Notes: generated by a model from the sequence alone, not told the origin. 64,000 bases of DNA from CANDOC01 sp965261725 (GCA_965261725.1 CBDHDU010000002.1:186001-250000), one strand, 5' to 3'. Shown: positions 8,809-18,094, counted from the stretch's first letter. Made by a program: numbers and translations.

Positions 8809-10347
8809 ATGAAGCTTAATTCGGGACCTAATATTGGTAATGGTCTTCATCAGGCGCCTGAGTTTGCCAAACAGGCGGTAGTTAATGGTTTTTATCGGGG
8901 ACCCAAGGCTGCTAAAGATGCGATAGCCGATGGCGTTAAGCAGCTACCCGCTGTTGCTAAAAAAGATTTTAAGCGAGTTCGGTTGCATGCTGAAGGCTCA
9001 GGGCAGGATGTTTCTGCACTTGGCTTTTTCAAAGGCAGGCACATTCGAAGAATACAGCCAAGTAAACTTGTACAAATTCATGAGATTCATTGCCATAGTG
9101 CCAAAAATCGTTTTACCCGATTTTTGGCGTCACTGCTGTCATTTGGCAGGGTGAGATATCGAAATATTACGGTCAGTTTGCCGGGAGGCAAAGCCGCAAC
9201 GGTTGCGATTAATGTTAGTCAGCTGACCAAGCAATATCACCTGTCTGCACAACAAAAAAACAACCTTTTACATGCTAAAAATGATATTGAAAGAACGGAG
9301 GCATTTGTTGCTATCGTCCAGCAAAAAATAGAAACGATCTCTGCTCAGAAGGAAGCAATGAAACCACGGCCGGGAGAAGCACCTGAAGACTGGACGAGAA
9401 GAACGATTGCCACTTTAGGACTCAATACCCAAGGAAACTACTGCCAGCATGTGTATGCTCTGGAGCTTAGTCCTGACCAGGCTGAGTATTATGTTCATCT
9501 GCAGCAGGCAATGGCAAAAGCGCTCCCCCGGGAGAGTCACCGACCGTCAATAGATCTGGAAATTGTAGGCTCGAAAGTCCCCAGAGACGGGTCAGCATTT
9601 ACGCTGGGTATCTTAGGTGGTGTTGGCCCTATATCCGATTCAATAATAACGAAACAGACAGTTGATAAAATTCGTGATAGTGGGTTCGATCTTGATAAAG
9701 TAAGCATCAATGTATTTTCTTGCCCACCACCTCGCAGGAAGCGGGAGTTACTGTCAAAGGCAAGATGGAAATCATATCTGGACAATATGCGCCGGTTTGC
9801 CAGACGGGGGAAAATTCAGGCTTATGGCATTGCCAGTAATACCGCGCATGTAAATATCGACTTTTTGAAAGCGATTGGTTTTCAACACAGAATGAAAAAT
9901 ATGGTGCGTAAAGTGTGTGGCGATATTAAGGCAGATAGTGCTCCTCCGGCCTCAGGTGTACTGGTTTTAGGTACAACTCAGGGTTATGACAATAATTTAT
10001 ACCCTGATGAACTGAATCGTCTTCGCGTCAAAGGTCTGACAGTAACCACCAAGAGAAAACAAAAAAACTTACAGAAAATAATTGACCGGACAAAAAGAGC
10101 GGGCAATGATTCTGAGAAAGAAGTGCTATACAAATTTGCAGAAAATGAAATTAAGGAATTACGAAAAAAACAGGAAGTGAGTCATGTGCTGCTGGGTTGC
10201 ACAGAACTGCCGTTGGCTCTGGGACATGAGTATATAAAGAAGCTGGAAGAAAACCTTAATGTAAAAGTTGTTGATACAGAAGATAAATTTGCCGGTGCCT
10301 TTGCTGCAATGGTAGCGTCAGGAAGTGCTACGCCGGAGCTAAAATAA
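8809..10347 (+). CDS. Aspartate/glutamate racemase-domain protein with a long unknown N-terminus
   Basis: The 512-residue product has two parts. Residues 1 to about 255 match nothing I recognise and are basic. From about 263 a racemase fold begins with 'LGILGGVGPISDS', followed by 'IASNTAH' (about 343-349) and 'VLLGCTELPLAL' (about 462-473). The second catalytic Cys is present in GCTE, but the first, normally in a (P)CNTAH motif, is Ser here. Free-standing racemases are about 230-250 residues, so this is double length. It may be an amino-acid racemase with altered specificity, or an effector that borrowed the fold. It stands alone, with no clear ribosome site. Confidence 0.65.
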   Translation: MKLNSGPNIGNGLHQAPEFAKQAVVNGFYRGPKAAKDAIADGVKQLPAVAKKDFKRVRLHAEGSGQDVSALGFFKGRHIRRIQPSKLVQIHEIHCHSAKNRFTRFLASLLSFGRVRYRNITVSLPGGKAATVAINVSQLTKQYHLSAQQKNNLLHAKNDIERTEAFVAIVQQKIETISAQKEAMKPRPGEAPEDWTRRTIATLGLNTQGNYCQHVYALELSPDQAEYYVHLQQAMAKALPRESHRPSIDLEIVGSKVPRDGSAFTLGILGGVGPISDSIITKQTVDKIRDSGFDLDKVSINVFSCPPPRRKRELLSKARWKSYLDNMRRFARRGKIQAYGIASNTAHVNIDFLKAIGFQHRMKNMVRKVCGDIKADSAPPASGVLVLGTTQGYDNNLYPDELNRLRVKGLTVTTKRKQKNLQKIIDRTKRAGNDSEKEVLYKFAENEIKELRKKQEVSHVLLGCTELPLALGHEYIKKLEENLNVKVVDTEDKFAGAFAAMVASGSATPELK

Positions 10348-10366
10348 TGTATAGATATTCAGATCT

Positions 10367-10408
10367 CGTCTGACAGGCACATGCTTAAAAATCGATAACT
10401 GTCTGACG
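10367..10408. repeat. Imperfect inverted repeat downstream of the racemase-domain gene
   Basis: CGTCTGACAG at 10367-10376 pairs with CTGTCTGACG at 10399-10408 over ten positions with one mismatch. It sits between the ends of two convergent genes and could end transcription, but it lacks a T-run. Confidence 0.3.
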
Positions 10409-10456
10409 GGGTCTGAATTTCTATAGATTGACTGCTTGTATCTCTATACGACCAAG

Positions 10457-10882
10457 CTATCCACAGTATTCTTTTATTGCCTCATCTGCTTTTTTTATTC
10501 TGCTCTGCTTTTCTTCATGGCTTAAAGCCTGATAACTGCCGTCTTCCTGCTCGACCCTGATTCTGTGACGACTTTCGAGATCAATACGTGCCTGTTTAGC
10601 TTGCTGACAAAGCGCTTCTTTCTCATCACGCGCGCGCTGTAACTCATCTGCCAGTGACGGTGCAAATTCATATTCCTCATTCTGAGGATCTGAATGCTCG
10701 GAAGGGATTGAGTTTGTTGGAGCAACTTTGATGGTTTCAACTTCTGCAGAAGTGGGAGGATGAGTGCCAAAGTGGGTGACGCCTTTTTCGTCAGTCCATT
10801 TGTACAGTTTATCTGCCGCTGAGAACTGGGGCAGGGTGAGCAAGAAAACTGTCAGGGCAAGGGAAAGATAGTATCGAGTCAT
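10457..10882 (-). CDS. DUF4124 domain-containing periplasmic protein
   Basis: This 141-residue protein has a signal peptide (about residues 1-23) followed by 'LYKWTDEKGVTHFGTHPP', the DUF4124 hallmark, and a charged coiled-coil-like C-terminal half. The family occurs widely in gammaproteobacteria as small periplasmic proteins of unknown function. It is monocistronic and convergent with the racemase-domain gene. Confidence 0.8.
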   Translation of the reverse strand: MTRYYLSLALTVFLLTLPQFSAADKLYKWTDEKGVTHFGTHPPTSAEVETIKVAPTNSIPSEHSDPQNEEYEFAPSLADELQRARDEKEALCQQAKQARIDLESRHRIRVEQEDGSYQALSHEEKQSRIKKADEAIKEYCG

Positions 10883-11341
10883 GGTCTTTTTAATCGTTTT
10901 TTATTCATTATATGTCGTTCTTTTGTATCGGGTAGGGATAAACCGCATTTTGTGTATGGGGATCTATTGACTCGACTCGGCTAAATGTCAACAATGCAAG
11001 CGCCGGAAGCGCATTTTTAAACGCTATTACCAAGATAACGACAATCAGGCCAGCGAAGCCATACGCTGGGCTGGCAAGCATTCCATCTGCAAAACCAGCA
11101 ACAGGAGTGCCGGGTCTTTCCACAATAAAGACCACTTGTGAATAGTTGAGTATGTTGAGGCACAGACTCTTTCGGGGAGTTTTTGCCCACGTTGCTTACT
11201 CAGCTTGTTCCCATAAAATCTGCCATAGAGTCCGAATCTGTGAGGGTTAAAGGCCAGGGGAAGGGTGACCTGAGTACAGTTTCCCAGTGTGAGTAAATGG
11301 TTCGGTGAAGTAGTGGCTCAGTAAATAAAGAGGGTACACAC
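10883..11341. other. Long upstream region of the ilv operon, no gene supported
   Basis: This 459-bp gap separates the divergent DUF4124 gene from ilvB and should hold the ilv promoter. I found no run of Ile, Val or Leu codons that would mark a classic attenuator leader peptide. A minus-strand ORF at 10908-11135 has no ribosome site and is not called. A GAGGGT ribosome site lies just before the GTG start of ilvB. Confidence 0.5.
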
Positions 11342-13072
11342 GTGGAGCTTTTATCAGGTGCGGACATGGTTGTTCGCTCATTAGCCGATGAGGGAGTTGA
11401 ATATATTTACGGGTATCCCGGTGGTGCCCTGTTGCATGTTTATGATGCCCTGTTCCGTCAGGACAAGGTGACTCATATTCTGGTTCGTCACGAGCAGGCT
11501 GCCGCGCACATGGCTGATGGCTATGCCCGTGCGACCGGTAAGCCGGGTGTTGTGCTGGTCACATCAGGACCCGGTGCAACCAATACCATTACCGGTATTG
11601 CCACCGCTTATATGGACTCCATTCCAATGGTTGTCCTGTCTGGTCAGGTGCCGTCTGATTTTATTGGCACCGATATGTTCCAGGAAACCGATATGATTGG
11701 CGTGTCCCGTCCAATCGTTAAGCACAGTTTTCTGGTGAAGAAAGCAGAAGATATTCCGGAAACGATTCGTAAAGCCTTCTATCTGGCGCAGACAGGGAGG
11801 CCGGGTCCGGTTGTTATTGATCTGCCTAAAGACATTACCAATATCAATGACAAGTACGAATATCATTACCCTGAAAAAGTAAAAATTCGTTCCTACAACC
11901 CGCCACAGAAAGGCCATACCGGCCAGACCCGCAAAGCAGTTGAGTTGCTGATGAAAGCACGTCGCCCGGTTTTATATAGCGGTGGTGGTGTTGTTCTGGG
12001 TAAAGGCTCTGAGCAACTGACAAAGCTGGCGAAGAAACTGAACCTGCCGGTTACCAATACGTTGATGGGATTGGGTGCTTATCCGGGCAGTGACAAACAG
12101 TTTCTGGGTATGCCGGGTATGCACGGCAGCTATGCCGCGAATCTGGCGATGCATCACAGTGATTTGATTCTGGCTGTCGGTGCCCGCTTTGATGACCGGG
12201 TAACCAACCATACCGATAAGTTCTGCCCAACCGCCAAGATTATTCATATTGATATCGATCCGGCGAGCATCTCTAAAACAGTGACTGCCGATGTGCCTAT
12301 TGTTGGACCCGTCAATGCGGTACTGGAAGAGATGTACCGAATAGTTGAAGAGTCAGGCCAACTGCCGGATCAGGATGCACTGGGCAACTGGTGGAAGCAG
12401 ATTGACGAATGGCGTGACAGTCGTGGCGGACTCTTTACCTACGATAAAGGCGATGGTGAAGTAATCAAGCCTCAGCAGGTAATTGAGACGCTTTATGATG
12501 TCACCAAGGATATGGATCCTTATGTGACATCAGATGTAGGCCAGCATCAGATGTATGCGGCACAGTACTTCCGGTTTGATAAGCCTAACCGCTGGATCAA
12601 CTCCGGTGGTCTCGGCACCATGGGCTTTGGCTTCCCGGCGGCGATGGGTGTTAAGCTTTCTTTCCCTGATTCCGCCGTTGCCTGTGTTACTGGCGAAGGC
12701 AGTATTCAGATGAATATTCAGGAACTGTCCACCTGCCTGCAATATGATCTGGGCGTCAAGATCATTAACCTGAACAATCAGGCGCTGGGAATGGTAAGAC
12801 AGTGGCAGGATATGCAGTACAACAGCCGCTATTCCCACTCTTATATGGAATCCCTGCCTGATTTTGTGAAACTGGTTGAGTCCTATGGCCATATTGGCAT
12901 CAAGGTAGAAACACCTGATCAGCTCAGACCTGCACTGGAACGCGCTTTTGCACTGAAAGACCGGCTGGTATTCCTCGATGTGAATGTGGATCCGAATGAG
13001 CATGTTTATCCAATGCACATTAAAGATGGCTCCATGCGGGATATGTGGTTAAGCAAGACGGAGCGAACCTGA
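11342..13072 (+). CDS. ilvB: Acetolactate synthase large subunit
   Basis: This 576-residue thiamine-diphosphate enzyme joins two pyruvates, or pyruvate and 2-oxobutyrate, in the first common step of valine, leucine and isoleucine synthesis. The N-terminal domain has 'YGYPGGALLHVYDAL' and the catalytic Glu in 'LVRHEQAAAHMADGYAR' (about residue 47). The C-terminal ThDP domain has 'VTGEGSIQMNIQELST', a GDG-type motif with GEG in place of GDG. The size fits the IlvI type. GTG is the start, seven bases after GAGGGT. The stop overlaps ilvN. Confidence 0.95.
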   Translation: MELLSGADMVVRSLADEGVEYIYGYPGGALLHVYDALFRQDKVTHILVRHEQAAAHMADGYARATGKPGVVLVTSGPGATNTITGIATAYMDSIPMVVLSGQVPSDFIGTDMFQETDMIGVSRPIVKHSFLVKKAEDIPETIRKAFYLAQTGRPGPVVIDLPKDITNINDKYEYHYPEKVKIRSYNPPQKGHTGQTRKAVELLMKARRPVLYSGGGVVLGKGSEQLTKLAKKLNLPVTNTLMGLGAYPGSDKQFLGMPGMHGSYAANLAMHHSDLILAVGARFDDRVTNHTDKFCPTAKIIHIDIDPASISKTVTADVPIVGPVNAVLEEMYRIVEESGQLPDQDALGNWWKQIDEWRDSRGGLFTYDKGDGEVIKPQQVIETLYDVTKDMDPYVTSDVGQHQMYAAQYFRFDKPNRWINSGGLGTMGFGFPAAMGVKLSFPDSAVACVTGEGSIQMNIQELSTCLQYDLGVKIINLNNQALGMVRQWQDMQYNSRYSHSYMESLPDFVKLVESYGHIGIKVETPDQLRPALERAFALKDRLVFLDVNVDPNEHVYPMHIKDGSMRDMWLSKTERT

Positions 13073-13563
13073 TGCGGCGGATCATTTCAGTACTGGTTGA
13101 AAACGAACCGGGTGCCTTGTCCCGTATCGTGGGTTTGTTTTCCCAGCGTAACTACAACATTGAAACGCTGACGGTTGCTCCGACAGAAGACCCGACCTTG
13201 TCACGTCTGACCATTACCACGGCAGGCAAGCCACAGGTTATTGAGCAGATCACCAAACAGCTCAACAAACTGATTGATGTCGTTAAGCTGGTGGATCTGA
13301 CTGAAGGTGCGCATGTTGAACGCGAGCTGATGCTGATCAAGGTGCGTGCCAGTGGTGCTATGCGTGCAGAAGTAAAGCGGACGGCGGATATTTTCCGTGG
13401 CCAGATTGTTGATGTTTCCAGCTCGGTCTATACCGTTCAGCTGGCAGGCACCAGCGATAAACTGGATGCATTTATCGAAGCGGTGGGTGCCGCCTCGGTG
13501 CTGGAAGTTGTACGGAGTGGTGTGACAGGCATTGCCCGTGGTGAGAAAGTGCTCAGTCTCTGA
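13072..13563 (+). CDS. ilvN: Acetolactate synthase small regulatory subunit
   Basis: This 163-residue ACT-domain subunit activates the large subunit and confers valine feedback inhibition. The ACT domain starts at once: 'RRIISVLVENEPGALSRIVGLFSQRNYNIETL'. I take the ATG at 13072, which overlaps the ilvB stop (ATGA) and gives the normal 163-residue length. An upstream in-frame GTG at 13045 would add nine residues inside ilvB. It is equivalent to IlvH of E. coli. Confidence 0.94.
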   Translation: MRRIISVLVENEPGALSRIVGLFSQRNYNIETLTVAPTEDPTLSRLTITTAGKPQVIEQITKQLNKLIDVVKLVDLTEGAHVERELMLIKVRASGAMRAEVKRTADIFRGQIVDVSSSVYTVQLAGTSDKLDAFIEAVGAASVLEVVRSGVTGIARGEKVLSL

Positions 13564-13614
13564 GCACCGCATTGTATATAAAGAATAAGATTGAATTGCT
13601 GTAGGGGGAAAACC

Positions 13615-14631
13615 ATGCAGGTTTATTACGATAAAGATTGCGACCTGTCCATCATCCAGAACAAGAAAGTAACCATCGTTGGTTATGGTTCTCAGGGGCA
13701 TGCTCATGCCAATAACCTGAAGGACTCTGGAGTTAATGTAACTGTTGCGCTGCGCAAGAGCTCTTCATCCTGGGTCAAAGCTGAAGCAGCTGATCTGGAA
13801 GTAAAAGAAGTACCAGAAGCCGTCGCTCAGGCTGATGTAGTTATGATTCTGACCCCGGATGAATTCCAGGGTGAACTGTACAAAACTGAAATCGAGCCCA
13901 ACCTGCGTGAAGGTGCCACGCTGGCTTTCGGTCATGGCTTCTCCATTCATTACAATCAGGTTGTGCCGCGTTCCGATCTGGACGTTATCATGATTGCGCC
14001 AAAGGCACCTGGTCATACTGTGCGCAGTGAATTTGTGAAGGGCGGTGGTATTCCTGATCTGGTTGCTATCTTCCAGGATGCTTCCGGCACCGCAAAAGAT
14101 GTTGCACTGTCTTATGCATCAGGTGTGGGTGGTGGCCGTACCGGTATCATTGAAACCACTTTCAAAGATGAAACCGAAACTGATCTGTTTGGTGAGCAGG
14201 CCGTGCTGTGCGGTGGTGCGGTAGAACTGGTGAAAGCCGGTTTTGAAACCCTGACCGAAGCCGGTTACGCGCCGGAAATGGCCTACTTCGAATGTCTGCA
14301 TGAGCTGAAGCTGATTGTTGACCTGATGTACGAAGGTGGCATCGCCAACATGAACTACTCCATCTCCAACAATGCGGAGTATGGTGAGTATGTGACCGGC
14401 CCTGAAGTAATCAACGACGAATCCCGCAAGGCGATGCGTCATGCACTGAAGCAGATCCAGAACGGTGAATATGCCAAGCGTTTCATCTCTGAAGGTGCAA
14501 CCAACTATCCATCCATGACGGCCCATCGTCGTAATAACGCAGCACATCCGATTGAGCAGGTGGGTGGCAAACTGCGTGAAATGATGCCGTGGATTACTGC
14601 CAACAAGCTGGTAGATAAAGAGAAAAACTGA
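13615..14631 (+). CDS. ilvC: Ketol-acid reductoisomerase (NADP+), class I
   Basis: At 338 residues this is a short class I KARI. It converts acetolactate to dihydroxyisovalerate using NADPH and Mg2+. The Rossmann motif 'VTIVGYGSQGHAHANNL' is near residue 18, with Arg and Ser residues beyond for the NADP phosphate ('LRKSSSSW'). The metal-site stretch 'DLFGEQAVLCGGAVELV' is about 190-206. A strong ribosome site (AGGGGG) precedes the ATG at 13615. It is the last gene of ilvBNC and is followed by a terminator. Confidence 0.95.
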   Translation: MQVYYDKDCDLSIIQNKKVTIVGYGSQGHAHANNLKDSGVNVTVALRKSSSSWVKAEAADLEVKEVPEAVAQADVVMILTPDEFQGELYKTEIEPNLREGATLAFGHGFSIHYNQVVPRSDLDVIMIAPKAPGHTVRSEFVKGGGIPDLVAIFQDASGTAKDVALSYASGVGGGRTGIIETTFKDETETDLFGEQAVLCGGAVELVKAGFETLTEAGYAPEMAYFECLHELKLIVDLMYEGGIANMNYSISNNAEYGEYVTGPEVINDESRKAMRHALKQIQNGEYAKRFISEGATNYPSMTAHRRNNAAHPIEQVGGKLREMMPWITANKLVDKEKN

Positions 14632-14656
14632 TTTCTCAGTTCTTCTTTCTGTAAAT

Positions 14657-14694
14657 GAAAAGGCGCAATGGCATTAGTCATTGTGCCTTTTTTA
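14657..14694 (+). terminator. Rho-independent terminator of ilvBNC
   Basis: AAAAGGCGCAATG and CATTGTGCCTTTTT pair around an eight-base loop, with one G-T pair, and the stem runs into a T-tract. It lies 26 bp after the ilvC stop. Confidence 0.85.
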
Positions 14695-14754
14695 TTATGA
14701 TGGAATGAGCAATACTGAAATTATTCTCCCGAGAAGGCGCTAAGGAAACGCTCT

Positions 14755-15768
14755 ATGCCCACGATGCCAACGGATGGTATTGGTTCTCGTCCTATTAATT
14801 TAACTCATGTTGATGATGCTGATGGTGCTCCTGACTCAGAGGTAAATGTTCAGGAATCGATAGGAAAGGCTTTCCAGCGATCCGTTCAACCGAGAGAGCC
14901 TGACCCCAGAACTGCAATGCCTCGTTCCAAAGGGTTGAGAGGTATCTCTCTTGGCGAGCGAAAAATAAGCAGTGCTCACCTGCAGAAAGAAGGTTTCCTG
15001 ACTCGTCTGAAATCATGGCTGTTTAAAAAGCCAACAGCTAATGACCAATATGTGACAGGTCGACTGTTTAATAATCTTCTGGCATCAATGGAAAGCAGTA
15101 TGAGCAGCCCCGGCGATTCAAATCAGCTTTTTTTGAATAAGGGGATTTCTGTTGCGCCGGGAAGCGCAGGACATAAAGTCTGCGCTTTGATGGCAGATAT
15201 GGGGTTGGTGCGATTCGTTCAGCCATCGATACTTAATGAAGGAGCCGTTCAGGTAGAGTATATACGTCCGGTGAATCTGGGTGAGCAATTGAAGCTGACT
15301 GAATTGTTATTCGAATCCGTTCCTTTGGAATTATCCGCAGGTAATCATCTGGACTGGAATGCAATGACTACCAAAATGCCTCCGCAAATGCTTAATAATT
15401 TCATCATGTCAGGCGCATTGAAAAATGAAGGTGCCGGGTGGAAGCTTGCAAGCTGGACTCCGGAGGCTGCTCGCAAGTTAAGGCACTATGCTTCTCCAAC
15501 TGAGCGAACTGACTTACAGGAAGGCATGACATATTGGGGCAGCAGGCTCCAGCTGCTGGCAAACGAATTGGCTGAGGAGCATGAGCAAGGTTCATTAATG
15601 GAATTAGGAAAGTTAATGAATCACTACCCTGAACGTCATACGGAAATTGATGAACTCCTCACACGTACCGGTCAGGCGCAGTCGCTTAATCAGGAGCTCC
15701 AGCAATGCCGGGATGAACTGGCAGCATTTCTGAAGCAGGATCAGCAGATTGAGCAGCGGCTTATTTAG
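14755..15768 (+). CDS. Unknown soluble protein, effector-like
   Basis: The 337-residue product matches no family I recognise. It has no signal peptide or membrane helix. The N-terminal ~90 residues are polar and look disordered (rich in Pro, Ser, Asp, Arg), followed by a more ordered, Leu-rich region. The C-terminal end (about 285-337) is predicted helical, with Glu/Gln-rich stretches such as 'LNQELQQCRDELAAFLKQDQQIEQRL'. A disordered N-terminus on a soluble orphan is common in type III effectors, but this is only a resemblance. The gene ends convergent with, and 8 bp inside, the phosphatase gene. Confidence 0.6.
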   Translation: MPTMPTDGIGSRPINLTHVDDADGAPDSEVNVQESIGKAFQRSVQPREPDPRTAMPRSKGLRGISLGERKISSAHLQKEGFLTRLKSWLFKKPTANDQYVTGRLFNNLLASMESSMSSPGDSNQLFLNKGISVAPGSAGHKVCALMADMGLVRFVQPSILNEGAVQVEYIRPVNLGEQLKLTELLFESVPLELSAGNHLDWNAMTTKMPPQMLNNFIMSGALKNEGAGWKLASWTPEAARKLRHYASPTERTDLQEGMTYWGSRLQLLANELAEEHEQGSLMELGKLMNHYPERHTEIDELLTRTGQAQSLNQELQQCRDELAAFLKQDQQIEQRLI

Positions 15769-16459
15769 ACTGGCTTTCGGGTAAGGGCTTCAGATGAATA
15801 ATATAAGCCTCTGCGTTACCGAGACGTTTGCCTTTACCTTCAATGGCTTCAATCAAGAGGAAAAGCGGAGAACCGTGGGATACGAAAAGTACATATCCTG
15901 ATTTGTCTGCAAACTTCTCAGCAGCATCGTTCCACGCACCCACCATTCTTTTCTGAACGGAGTCATTTGTTTCTGCCCCAAAAGATGCCGGGTCTTTCGG
16001 AAACCAGAAGTCCTTTTCGTTAAAACTGTGGACATTTTTACCTTCCCTGTTTCCCAGCTGCGTTTCTTTAATTTCCTGAATAACCTGTATCTGAGCCTTG
16101 TCGAGATAGAGTGGTGATATCACTCCCTCGGCAGTTTGCACGGCTCTTGGTAAAGGAGAGCTGTAAATAGCCAGTATGTTGTCTGTGGTAATGCCTTGTT
16201 GTTTAAGTTGTTTTCCCCGGTCAGCCGCTTGCTGTACGCCTTTTGGAGTCAAAGGCGCTGGCTTGTAGTTCGGGTGCTCAGGGTTAGTGCTATAGAAATG
16301 TTCAACATTATGAATGCCTTCACCATGACGGATAAGGACGGCATAAGGTTGTGCTGTTACTGTCTGAGCAAGTGTTATTGCCATTAGCAGTAAGAGTCCG
16401 ATATTTATTATTCGGGACGTCCGACTGCTTAATACCTGAACGCTACATGCTCTATTCAT
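15761..16459 (-). CDS. Secreted histidine phosphatase family protein
   Basis: The branch-1 histidine phosphatase motif 'LIRHGEGIHN' follows a signal peptide ending TVTAQP. Other family signs are 'YSSPLPRAVQTAEGV', where the Arg helps phosphate binding, and 'VLFVSHGSPLF' with the second His. Starting at the ATG at 16459 gives 232 residues and places a normal signal peptide at the N-terminus; the longer frame to 16540 would bury it and overlap the opposite gene. It is probably periplasmic; the substrate is unknown. Confidence 0.8.
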   Translation of the reverse strand: MNRACSVQVLSSRTSRIINIGLLLLMAITLAQTVTAQPYAVLIRHGEGIHNVEHFYSTNPEHPNYKPAPLTPKGVQQAADRGKQLKQQGITTDNILAIYSSPLPRAVQTAEGVISPLYLDKAQIQVIQEIKETQLGNREGKNVHSFNEKDFWFPKDPASFGAETNDSVQKRMVGAWNDAAEKFADKSGYVLFVSHGSPLFLLIEAIEGKGKRLGNAEAYIIHLKPLPESQSK

Positions 16460-16567
16460 ATTTTTATATCCTGTCTTTATATAGAGTAGACATGAGAGCT
16501 TAGACGGTGATGCGTGTTCCGCTATTATCGTTACAAGCAACCACTATCTGATGAGGTCAGGCTCCTA

Positions 16568-17053
16568 ATGAAAAATATACTGATTGGTCTGCTGGCGGGT
16601 GTTTTACTGGGTGTCATCGGTGGCTTTTCTGCAGGAATTTTCTTCTTTCCTTATCTGTTTCCTCCGCCGGCTGTGAATGAGGAAATTGTAGGCAAATCGG
16701 AAATAGATAAAGTGGCTCACGGTACATTTATTCATGCCAATCCATCAGACCCCGTGCATTACGGCAAAGGTACTGTAACGGTCTATAAGGATACATTGCG
16801 ACTGGAGAAGGATTTTGAGGTAGGACCCGGCCCCAAATTTCATGTCTATCTTGTCCCTGAGCAGGAAGTGACACCCAAAACCCGGATTCAGGACACCATG
16901 TTTGTTGATCTGGGGCGCCTGAAATCCTTTATGGGCAGCCAGAACTACCCGATTCCCGAAGGTATCGACCTGAAATCGTATCCTTATGTTGTAATTTGGT
17001 GTGAGCAGTTTAATGTGTTGGTATCGCCAGCCAAGCTAGTATTCAAAGAGTAA
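16568..17053 (+). CDS. DM13 domain protein, membrane-anchored
   Basis: This 161-residue protein has an N-terminal hydrophobic helix (about residues 4-28, rich in Gly and Leu). A DM13-like domain follows: 'GTVTVYKDTLRLEKDFEVGPGPKFHVYLVPE', 'DLGRLKSFMGSQNYPIPEG' and 'YVVIWCEQFNVLVSPAKL', where the Trp-Cys pair is typical. The domain resembles redox or haem-binding DOMON-like folds, but its role in bacteria is not settled. The ATG at 16568 is preferred to 16514 because it puts the membrane helix at the start. Confidence 0.75.
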   Translation: MKNILIGLLAGVLLGVIGGFSAGIFFFPYLFPPPAVNEEIVGKSEIDKVAHGTFIHANPSDPVHYGKGTVTVYKDTLRLEKDFEVGPGPKFHVYLVPEQEVTPKTRIQDTMFVDLGRLKSFMGSQNYPIPEGIDLKSYPYVVIWCEQFNVLVSPAKLVFKE

Positions 17054-17145
17054 ATCATGAGGCGTATCAGTAAAGCACGCTGGATCGAATGCTTTTTTTA
17101 CGCTCGTGGTTATAATGGGGCGGATTTTACTGCTAATAAGCGGAT

Positions 17146-17979
17146 ATGAAACAGGTGAATGAAGAACAGCGGGAGCATTCCGAAGCAGAAGGCCCGAAAG
17201 ATGACGGCCTGCTGGTAGGTGAGCATGTAGAAGAAGTGGCTGAAGATGGGCAGAAAGTCAGGCGGCGTGGGGTTTACCTGCTGCCAAACCTGTTCACAAC
17301 AGCGGCTCTGTTCTGTGGCTTTTATGCCATTGTTAGCGGTATGAACGGCCAGTTCAATCAGGCCAGTATCGCGATTTTTGTTGCCATGATTCTGGATGGT
17401 CTGGATGGGCGTGTTGCCCGTATGACCAATACGGCCAGTGCATTTGGTGCAGAATATGACAGTTTGTCAGATATGGTGTCTTTTGGTCTGGCGCCGGCGT
17501 TGGTGGCATTCAGCTGGAGCCTCAATGAACTGGGCAAAGTCGGCTGGATGGTTGCGTTCATTTACGCTGCTTGCGCTGCATTGCGTCTGGCTCGTTTTAA
17601 TACCATGGTTGGTAGTACCGATCCTCGTTACTTTATTGGTCTTCCCAGCCCGTCGGGTGCAGCACTGGTTGCGGGTATGGTATGGGCGCTGAATGATCTG
17701 GGTGTCGATGGCTCCATGGTCGGTGTTTCGATCTTTGCTGCATTGATTACAGCGCTGTCCGGTATCCTGATGGTCAGCAATGTGCGCTACCACAGTTTTA
17801 AGAAGCTGGACTTTAAAGCGCGGGTACCTTTCTTCTTTGTGCTGGTGATGGTGCTGTTGTTCGCGGTTGTATTTAGTGATCCACCACGTGTATTGCTGGC
17901 TGTATTCCTTGGCTACGCGGCATCCGGTCCAATCATGACAGCTATGCAATGGCGCAAGGAAAAAACTGAAGCTGTCTGA
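17146..17979 (+). CDS. pssA: CDP-diacylglycerol-serine O-phosphatidyltransferase
   Basis: This 277-residue inner-membrane enzyme makes phosphatidylserine from CDP-diacylglycerol and serine. The CDP-alcohol phosphotransferase signature DG(x2)GR-AR(x8)G(x3)D(x3)D is complete in 'DGLDGRVARMTNTASAFG' and 'YDSLSD' (about residues 84-108), with several membrane helices after it. A charged tail of about 35 residues precedes the first helix. The product feeds phosphatidylserine decarboxylase, encoded at 37017-37907. It is the integral membrane type (Bacillus-like), not the soluble E. coli type. Confidence 0.93.
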   Translation: MKQVNEEQREHSEAEGPKDDGLLVGEHVEEVAEDGQKVRRRGVYLLPNLFTTAALFCGFYAIVSGMNGQFNQASIAIFVAMILDGLDGRVARMTNTASAFGAEYDSLSDMVSFGLAPALVAFSWSLNELGKVGWMVAFIYAACAALRLARFNTMVGSTDPRYFIGLPSPSGAALVAGMVWALNDLGVDGSMVGVSIFAALITALSGILMVSNVRYHSFKKLDFKARVPFFFVLVMVLLFAVVFSDPPRVLLAVFLGYAASGPIMTAMQWRKEKTEAV

Positions 17980-18025
17980 ATCCAATAGCAGCTTAAAAGC
18001 GTTTTATGGATAAAGCGCTTGATTT

Positions 18026-18063
18026 AAAAACGGTCACAAAGCGCATGCCTTGTGGCCGTTTTT
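18026..18063 (+). terminator. Rho-independent terminator after pssA
   Basis: A 14-bp stem with one mismatch joins AAAAACGGTCACAA and TTGTGGCCGTTTTT around a ten-base loop. The T-run marks the plus strand, and the A-run on the other arm would let it act on both strands. Confidence 0.8.
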
Positions 18064-18094
18064 CGTGATACTTTCACGAGATAAAGGGAAAATT

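Noticed and set aside
10908..11135. Minus-strand 75-residue ORF with a hydrophobic stretch upstream of ilvB
   Set aside because: It has a GTG start, no ribosome site, no recognisable family, and overlaps the expected ilv regulatory region. A small membrane protein cannot be excluded.
11150..11248. Possible ilv leader peptide (ATG at 11150, 32 codons)
   Set aside because: It lacks runs of Ile, Val or Leu codons and no attenuator hairpin was found after it.
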